Shown: positions 39,867 through 44,485 of the stretch, in pieces
Layout: each line of letters starts with the position of its first letter
Position numbering within the stretch: position 1 is the stretch's first letter
Source of the DNA: an uncultured Lachnospiraceae bacterium
Lineage (GTDB): Bacteria; Bacillota; Clostridia; Lachnospirales; Lachnospiraceae
NCBI GenBank assembly: GCA_910586705.1
Contig: CAJUJK010000032.1
Location: 1-44,485 of the forward strand
Direction: 5' to 3'
Length of the DNA stretch: 44,485 nt
Program-made: the position numbers and the translations under genes
Notes under the pieces: model-generated
The model's input: the letters and a program-made list of their open reading frames with translations, nothing else
Database searches by the model: none
Told to the model about the DNA's origin: nothing

Positions 39867-40856
39867 ATGAATCTGAGATTATGTTTTGGCACATTTATAA
39901 CGCTACTGGATCTTTACAAATATAATATCACGCAAGAAAGATTTATTGCAGAAGTAGTCAAAATAGTTGACCCGATTAGTCGCTATACCAGAGATAGAAC
40001 TGCAAGTAACAAATTAAAAAAATGCCAAATCAACTTTAGATTGGATTCAGGCTATTTTAATGATGTCCCGTCAATAGATTCTGTCAAAGAATGCATGAAA
40101 AATAATATCATTCCATTTATTGATGAAAGCAAAATAGCTACATTGATATTATCATTACTTTATATCATTCAAAATGAATCGAGAAATAAAACTTTAAAAG
40201 AAGAATACTTAAAAAAATACTTTTCTGCAGACCCAAACCAATTACTTACAGAAAAAGAATTTGTATTTTCTGAATTTCTCAGCAGAATTCTTCTCTATAC
40301 GCTTTATAGCGGCATTAATAATAAAATTGGAAGTGACTGTATTAAATTCATTACAGAAGATTTCATCAACGAAAAAATTTCTCCTTATATTGAAGACTGT
40401 CAATGGATTTCCCCTACAGAAACCCTTGTCTTATTATTTAGGGAGGAATTTATTCTGTTTAATGAAGCTCTTGAAAATTATGCTATGAGAAAATTTATAG
40501 AAGAAACTGATCCGACAAATCAAATGAATGATGAATGTTTAGAAAACTGCGAAAATTTTCTTGACTATATTCGTGATAATATTTGGGTGCCTTTTGGTCA
40601 AAATTCCATTGGTAAAATGCTTCAGATGATTCAAAACTTTTCACAAACACTAGACGATTACACTACATATTTGGGTAAAAACATGATCCCATCCTCTAGC
40701 AATCCGTCAGTCTTTATTCCTCGCCATAGAGATGAGAACCCAAGATGGGCGAAGAATTTTGTAAAAACAGTGTATGATTATCGTCAACAGCTCGCCACTA
40801 TATATGACAAAGCCTGTAAATATATGCTATTTGAGTCTATGGATCAAACGGAATAA
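39867..40856 (+). CDS. Hypothetical cargo protein of the mobilizable element (329 aa)
   Basis: A strongly AT-rich, largely helical protein. An AAGGAG lies 13-14 bases before the ATG, rather far. No membrane span, signal peptide, P-loop, HTH or nuclease motif is seen. Divergent from the mob operon, alone, and followed by a non-coding region. Single orphan genes at this place on small mobilizable elements are often accessory or defence cargo, but nothing in the sequence shows this one's function. Confidence 0.7.
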   Translation: MNLRLCFGTFITLLDLYKYNITQERFIAEVVKIVDPISRYTRDRTASNKLKKCQINFRLDSGYFNDVPSIDSVKECMKNNIIPFIDESKIATLILSLLYIIQNESRNKTLKEEYLKKYFSADPNQLLTEKEFVFSEFLSRILLYTLYSGINNKIGSDCIKFITEDFINEKISPYIEDCQWISPTETLVLLFREEFILFNEALENYAMRKFIEETDPTNQMNDECLENCENFLDYIRDNIWVPFGQNSIGKMLQMIQNFSQTLDDYTTYLGKNMIPSSSNPSVFIPRHRDENPRWAKNFVKTVYDYRQQLATIYDKACKYMLFESMDQTE

Positions 40857-40937
40857 ACCCTCCAGAATTTTATCTTCGTAATGCCAGAAGTATATTATTA
40901 AAAATTTAATAACGACCACAAAAAACAGGTTGTGTTC

Positions 40938-40966
40938 TTGACATACAATTCTTTTCCTATTATATA
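40938..40966 (+). promoter_or_regulatory. Near-consensus promoter without a downstream gene
   Basis: Perfect TTGACA (40938-40943), 17-base spacer, TATATA (40961-40966). No open reading frame follows on this strand; instead four hairpins do. Confidence 0.7.
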
Positions 40967-40972
40967 TAGAAC

Positions 40973-41235
40973 AAAGCGGAAAGCTTCTGCATAAGCCTTC
41001 CGCTAATTCATTATCATAGAGGATCTTCCCACTTCCACGGAGAGAAAAATTCTCTCCTCCAGAATGTATGAAGCAATTTCTCCCTTTATACTTGCGTTCC
41101 GTATAAAGATAAACGAAAAAACGTTAGTTTGAAAATATGTTGATATCCATCCCTCAAATTAGAATCATTGGGTAAACGAACTTCTAACCAATAAAGTGAT
41201 TCATATCAACATATTTTCAAACTAACGCTTCTTTT
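40973..41235 (+). ncRNA. Candidate structured non-coding RNA, four hairpins
   Basis: Starting just after the promoter: hairpin 1 AGCGGAA..TTCCGCT (40975-41004), hairpin 2 GGAGAGAA..TTCTCTCC (41039-41057), hairpin 3 CTTTATAC..GTATAAAG (41084-41108) and a long hairpin with two perfect 25-base arms (41122-41146, 41203-41227), in whose loop GAATCA-TTGG pairs again with CCAA..TGATTC. Short hairpins followed by one long hairpin recall a retron msr-msd, but no reverse transcriptase gene is present. It could equally be a MITE next to unrelated stems or an origin-like structure. Confidence 0.45.
41122..41227. repeat. 25-bp perfect inverted repeat
   Basis: Arms at 41122-41146 and 41203-41227 are exact reverse complements, spaced by 56 bases with nested pairing inside. 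The size would suit a MITE, an integron-like or oriT structure, or the long hairpin of a non-coding RNA. No flanking target-site duplication was identified. Confidence 0.85.
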
Positions 41236-41269
41236 CACAGTCTCGCTGACAGTAAATAAAATAGGGGAT

Positions 41270-41437
41270 TTAATTTACATAATCTATAATCCCGCTCAAT
41301 CTTTCTATATCATCATTACTCCAATACTGATTTTTTCTTCTGGAACATCATGCCCACCCAGCGCCTTTACTGCCGCTTCCGTTTGGTCCAGTAAATACAA
41401 TGACCTTCGGGAGCCTTACCGCATCATTCGCCAACAT
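41270..41437 (-). pseudogene. Decayed zeta-toxin-type kinase gene
   Basis: An ATG at 41437 begins a peptide with KVIVFTGPNGSG, the start of the zeta-toxin P-loop, which then shifts frame and is cut short. Twenty bases on, another frame reads GHDVPEEKI, the signature of zeta-type kinases, and a third reads YWSNDDIERLSGIIDYVN before a stop, a plausible C-terminus. Several internal deletions have thus reduced a kinase of about 190 residues to about 55 codons. The small upstream gene of the pair is still intact. Confidence 0.7.
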
Positions 41438-41465
41438 ACTCACGCCTCCCGTCCGAATATTCAAG

Positions 41466-41618
41466 TTACGCCTTTTTTGTCTCATAATCGTATCCTGCAA
41501 TGGACAGGCCTTTCATTTTTCTCACTTCATTATCTATTCTTATTGATTCCTTGAATCTCATCGTTAATTCCTCATCAGATATCCCGCAGGTGGAATCCAA
41601 TTCATTCATGATTGTCAT
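41466..41618 (-). CDS. Small intact partner of the decayed zeta toxin (50 aa)
   Basis: GGAGGAGA eight bases before the ATG. The peptide is helical and ends in AGYDYETKKA. The gene lies 28 bases upstream of the toxin remnant in the same direction, the usual position of the antitoxin or small upstream gene of zeta-type pairs in Clostridia. With the kinase gone it would have no toxin to neutralise. Confidence 0.6.
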   Translation of the reverse strand: MTIMNELDSTCGISDEELTMRFKESIRIDNEVRKMKGLSIAGYDYETKKA

Positions 41619-41877
41619 TAACTGTCTCCTCCCCAGATTCATATAGTCAATGCGTAAAACAAACCATTGATTTACTTATGCTATTCACAATCACTCTTAT
41701 TTTCTGGCATGTTCCAGATTTCAATTCCATATTATATCTATATAATTTAGTCGTGGTATCAGGCGGTATGGATGGTATCCATGCCACCATACCACCCCTG
41801 CCAACGCTCACGCGCCAATATCTGATGCAACAAATCAATGAATAACTCAATAAGAGCATCACAATCACATATCATTA

Positions 41878-42177
41878 CTACGTCATGCGCATAATTTCTT
41901 CCATCTCCATCCGAACCCTGATCCCGTCCTCCATCCCAAAGCGATACGCCACCGCGCCATATACTGCACCGAAATGATTGTTTGCCGTTATTGCCTGATC
42001 AATCGCACCTTTCTGCTCCTTTGTTAGTCCCAACTCGTCCAGCCTGTCAAAAGCAATCTGCTGCTGCGTCAGCGCATCCTGATAGTCTTTGTCCTTCGCC
42101 ATTATCTCATCAAGCGAATCCCCTGTTCTATTTGCAGCGATTATCTCCAATAGTCCATTTTTCTTCATTCTGTTCAC
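41878..42177 (-). CDS. Hypothetical helical protein (99 aa)
   Basis: Overlaps the recombinase fragment upstream by ATGA. Three or four helices, with EIIAANRTGDSLDEIMAKDKDYQDAL and a C-terminal NNHFGAVYGAVAYRFGMEDGIRVRMEM. It loosely resembles DUF6809-type proteins, which often sit next to serine recombinase genes in Lachnospiraceae. The coupling suggests the recombinase and this protein work together or once did. Confidence 0.65.
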   Translation of the reverse strand: MNRMKKNGLLEIIAANRTGDSLDEIMAKDKDYQDALTQQQIAFDRLDELGLTKEQKGAIDQAITANNHFGAVYGAVAYRFGMEDGIRVRMEMEEIMRMT

Positions 42178-42473
42178 CTCTTCTCATTTGTACTCCTCTT
42201 CTGATTCCTGTAAAGAGCAGACTTCTTAACGCCTGCCAGTTCGATCAGATCTTTTGTACTTCTTCCAAGGCGTGACAAGGATTCGGTCACCACAACATCC
42301 CCCTCAGTCATCCTGTCGATCAGTTTGGCTAACTTTGAGCGGTCTTTTTTCGTTCCTGTCATCTTCACATTGTAGATCTGATCAACGCCATATTTTCTAA
42401 GGGCATCAAGCTGCCCGTCCAGATTCCGGGCTTCGGTACTCACACGCGCATATCCAAATACATAATTCCTCAT
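42174..42473 (-). pseudogene. Serine recombinase with internal deletion
   Basis: 99 residues against about 190 for the family. The N-terminal catalytic half is normal, with YARVSTEARNLDGQLDAL, GTKKDRSKLAKLIDRM and ESLSRLGRSTKDLIEL. It then jumps directly to the C-terminal HTH end, AGVKKSALYRNQKR. The dimer helix and part of the active site are missing, while the frame stays open. The repeat of an IELAG-like stretch at both edges may have caused the deletion. It can hardly recombine DNA alone; it might still bind DNA. Confidence 0.75.
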
Positions 42474-42612
42474 AACGTGTTCCTTCCTATATATAATAAT
42501 GTCCCAATAACGTATGAAATACGGGAAGATGATTCTGGAAAAAGTTTTGAAACATTCATTTTAGCCGCTACCCTCCTGCTGGCCTTTATAACCGCTTCCG
42601 TTTAACGCAGAC

Positions 42613-42657
42613 ATAAAAAGAGCAGGCTCTCCTATCACTGATAAGATTTCCTGCTCC
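42613..42657 (-). terminator. Terminator of the PIN toxin-antitoxin operon
   Basis: Minus-strand GAGCAGG, loop, CCTGCTC and then TTTTT, about 40 bases after the PIN gene stop. Confidence 0.85.
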
Positions 42658-42695
42658 TCATGCCCTGTTTATATCATTTACTCCTTAACCACGCC

Positions 42696-43106
42696 TCATA
42701 ACAATTTCACAAATTCATCCGGCCCGATCACTTTAACCCTCGACCGCTTAAAGTCCGCCAGATTCCGTGTCACAATGTAATCCACCGTTTCCGCTACTGC
42801 ACATTCCTCCTGCAGACAGTCCTCAAAATCCAAAAACTGCTCGTTATCAATGGCTGAAATGATCTTTTCTGTGTTCAAGTCTGATATCCGAAATATCTCA
42901 CAGAGGTTCCTTATAAATCTACGCCGTTCTTCCTGTGAATAGTCTTTGCGCAGCACATAAAATATATTTGGGATGCTGTGTGCCGCCAGATAACCCGTGA
43001 TCTTCCGCTCCGCACACTTTGTCATTATGATCTGGGCTGCTTTATTGTGAGGCTCCCTCTTGAGAAGAACATCCAGTATGATATTTGTATCAACCAGGAT
43101 TTTCAT
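42696..43106 (-). CDS. PIN-domain toxin (VapC-like)
   Basis: 136 residues from the ATG at 43106, which has GAGGAAAG upstream; a reading to 43154 overlaps the partner more. The four PIN acidic positions are visible: D in ILVDTNIILDVLLKRE, E near SDLNTEKIISAI, D in LDFEDCLQE and D in YIVTRNLADF. It is a Mg-dependent RNase domain of the type used by VapC toxins. Its start overlaps the end of the small gene upstream (43090), the usual antitoxin-toxin order. Confidence 0.85.
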   Translation of the reverse strand: MKILVDTNIILDVLLKREPHNKAAQIIMTKCAERKITGYLAAHSIPNIFYVLRKDYSQEERRRFIRNLCEIFRISDLNTEKIISAIDNEQFLDFEDCLQEECAVAETVDYIVTRNLADFKRSRVKVIGPDEFVKLL

Positions 43107-43332
43107 ACTTTTCTTTCCTCGCTTCCTCAAGTTCCTTTTCAGGGTCAAAGTCATCCGGCAGCCTCTTTTCCATACTCAGGATTTCTGTAAGCGCATTCTG
43201 TGCTCTTTTTTTATCTTCATCCCTGTCTATGGACATCGCTTCCAGATTCTGCAGGATATTGATCACATACGTCATATTGTCTTCCGGCATACGCCGTATC
43301 ATTTCAACCGCCTTTTCTTTCATCAGAGTCAT
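43090..43332 (-). CDS. Antitoxin of the PIN pair (VapB-like)
   Basis: 80 residues; AAGGATGG before the ATG. A helical N-terminus (MKEKAVEMIRRMPEDNMTYVINILQNLEAM) and an acidic C-terminus (DDFDPEKELEEARKEK) that would cover the toxin's active site. No obvious AbrB or ribbon-helix-helix fold, but size, position and the 17-base overlap with the PIN gene fit an antitoxin. Confidence 0.75.
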   Translation of the reverse strand: MTLMKEKAVEMIRRMPEDNMTYVINILQNLEAMSIDRDEDKKRAQNALTEILSMEKRLPDDFDPEKELEEARKEKYENPG

Positions 43333-43488
43333 GTTACAGCCATCCTTTCTTTATCCGCAGACTTGTTCATGTGTTTATGGTAGCACAAAACAGCCATCCT
43401 TACAATGAGATTCCTTCGCGCTGATTAAAGCGTTTTATATTGTACTGCCTATATTTCTGTTTCATGCCACAACCGCAGTCATCCACTA

Positions 43489-44397
43489 TCACGCAACGAT
43501 CCTCAGCGTCTCCTCATCCCTGCTGTACACATACACATGATAGGATAACCGTTCTTCCCTATCGACCTGCGTATCATTGACCTCCCGCACCATTTTTGCC
43601 AGTCCGTCATACTTTTTCACATCCTTTGGAGGCAGTATGATAGTCTCATGTATGGAACTGGGGAGTACAATAAAGCCGTCCCCTACTTTATCCGCGATCA
43701 TCCGCAGGGTTTTCTTATCAAGGATCTCCGCTGCCCCAAACCGTCTGCGGCGGTTCGTCAGGATGTACATATCCTTATCCTTTGAAGCATTACTGTCTTT
43801 CTCCTGGAAGGGAATGCCCAGTATGTGTTCTACAATCCTTTCGATCGTGATAAGATCAGCCTCCCCATCAGCGCGCATGTTCATCAGTGCTGTCTGATAG
43901 AGATCTTCCTCTTCCTGCCCCCATATCTCCATATGCCCGTTATGGATGAGGATCGTCCCGCTTTCCTCCTTCGTATGGTCTCTGGCAACGGCATAATAGA
44001 CCACCGCCAGATCCAGAAAGTCCCTGTGCGGTATCTTTTCCAGCAGTCCCTTATTCTGCTCCGCATTAACAAGCTTCGGATAAATATCCCCCTGGACAGT
44101 TTCCCAGTTGCGGAATCCTGACAGATCGACATCCGGCGTATCCTCACCCTGTTTCAGGATTCGCCTGCAGACCTCATCCACGATCTCATCAGATTTCATC
44201 CCGCCGGATTCATATTCCCGGTAAAACTCATCCAGATATATATACGGCCCGATATCTGCTCCTTCTTTCATGACCGCGATCCCTGTCAGCTTCACGTTAT
44301 TATTTTTTGTCACTTCACGTTTTCCGATCTGAAATGCGTCTCCCATCTTTACACGGATCTCTTTTACTACATTCTCTGTAAACTCCTCAAAGCTCAT
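43489..44397 (-). CDS. DUF5688 family protein
   Basis: 302 residues with GGAGGG before the ATG. The N-terminal MSFEEFTENVVKEIRVKMGD, ..VTKNNNVKLTGIAVMKEGADIGPYIYLDEFYREYESG and the C-terminal DGFIVLPSSIHETIILPP are hallmarks of DUF5688, a family abundant in Lachnospiraceae mobile or accessory DNA and without a known function. Apparently cytosolic. It follows the 3' end of another gene by 3 bases, so it is part of an operon that starts outside the window. Confidence 0.85.
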   Translation of the reverse strand: MSFEEFTENVVKEIRVKMGDAFQIGKREVTKNNNVKLTGIAVMKEGADIGPYIYLDEFYREYESGGMKSDEIVDEVCRRILKQGEDTPDVDLSGFRNWETVQGDIYPKLVNAEQNKGLLEKIPHRDFLDLAVVYYAVARDHTKEESGTILIHNGHMEIWGQEEEDLYQTALMNMRADGEADLITIERIVEHILGIPFQEKDSNASKDKDMYILTNRRRRFGAAEILDKKTLRMIADKVGDGFIVLPSSIHETIILPPKDVKKYDGLAKMVREVNDTQVDREERLSYHVYVYSRDEETLRIVA

Positions 44398-44400
44398 CTT

Positions 44401-44485
44401 TTACCCTCCATTCTTCTGTCCGGACGTCCTGCTGTACCGCGGCGAAATAAAGTACCCATCTACTGCAGCTTTACCGCAGATTAAA
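44401..44485 (-). CDS. 3' end of an upstream gene (partial)
   Basis: An open frame from the window edge reads AAVDGYFISPRYSRTSGQ to a TAA at 44401-44403, three bases before the DUF5688 start. Too short to assign; the tight spacing suggests translation in the same operon. Confidence 0.45.
   Translation of the reverse strand, partial: LICGKAAVDGYFISPRYSRTSGQKNGG

Noticed and set aside
41240..41246. GTCTCGC, also found at the 3' end of the tRNA-Gly, as a possible attR core
   Set aside because: Seven bases is too short to distinguish from chance, and the surrounding tRNA sequence is not duplicated.
41647..41868. Minus-strand frame of 73 codons between the zeta remnant and the next gene
   Set aside because: No ribosome site or family resemblance. 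The region holds a near-palindrome (GGTATGG..CCATACC, 41764-41791) and probably only debris.

Overview
The window looks like a chromosome segment of an anaerobic, spore-forming member of the Clostridia, most likely Lachnospiraceae. Supporting this are a YtaF-type sporulation membrane protein, a SpoIID/PGRP-like peptidoglycan-binding protein fragment, EFR1-type flavodoxin-ferredoxin, class IV branched-chain aminotransferase, a HrcA/CIRCE-controlled htpG, DUF5688, and strong AGGAGG-type ribosome binding sites throughout. Species cannot be fixed from sequence alone.

Layout. (1) 1-6663 is AT-rich mobile DNA with small accessory genes, an XRE regulator and a serine resolvase. It ends abruptly inside a truncated peptidoglycan-binding gene (6667-7257), so it is an inserted element. 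It carries a self-contained three-gene cassette (193-1826) with its own promoter and terminator: a DUF4869-like protein, a mini P-loop ATPase and a protein of unknown function. (2) 7289-13785 holds an HD hydrolase, then a zinc-type macrodomain ADP-ribose hydrolase, an EFR1 flavodoxin-ferredoxin, and a minus-strand run of ACGX-repeat peptide, SPASM radical SAM maturase, flavin/4Fe-4S protein (frameshifted) and class M sirtuin (SirTM), with a divergent HxlR regulator. (3) 13825-34225 is ordinary chromosome: GH51 arabinofuranosidase lipoprotein, DJ-1/PfpI protein with a divergent WYL regulator, HtpG with CIRCE, two possible immunity proteins, PPIC foldase lipoprotein, PHP phosphoesterase, BCAT, hybrid histidine kinase, a folA / deoxyribosyltransferase-like / thyA cluster, a beta-CASP nuclease, YtaF and a calcium P-type ATPase. 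(4) 34226-35527 has a palindromic repeat block, greA, a small conserved gene and tRNA-Gly(GCC). (5) From the tRNA-Gly onward lies an integrative mobilizable element: tyrosine integrase, MobA/MobL relaxase, a small accessory protein and a soluble VirD4/TraG-like coupling protein, followed by an orphan AT-rich gene, a promoter-led structured non-coding region and a decayed zeta-toxin locus. (6) 41878-44485 has a serine recombinase with an internal deletion, a VapBC-like PIN toxin-antitoxin pair and DUF5688; whether it belongs to the same element is unclear.

The best candidate for an undescribed system is region 2. The ACGX peptide and its maturase lie head to tail with a redox-type Fe-S/flavin protein and a protein-ADP-ribosylating sirtuin. 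The macrodomain that would remove ADP-ribose is next door, and a Cys-containing HxlR regulator faces the operon across an intergenic region with palindromic sites. In the characterised staphylococcal and streptococcal loci, SirTM and the macrodomain sit with GcvH-L and LplA2; neither is visible here. Second candidates are the DUF4869/ATPase cassette and the hairpin-rich non-coding region at 40938-41235.
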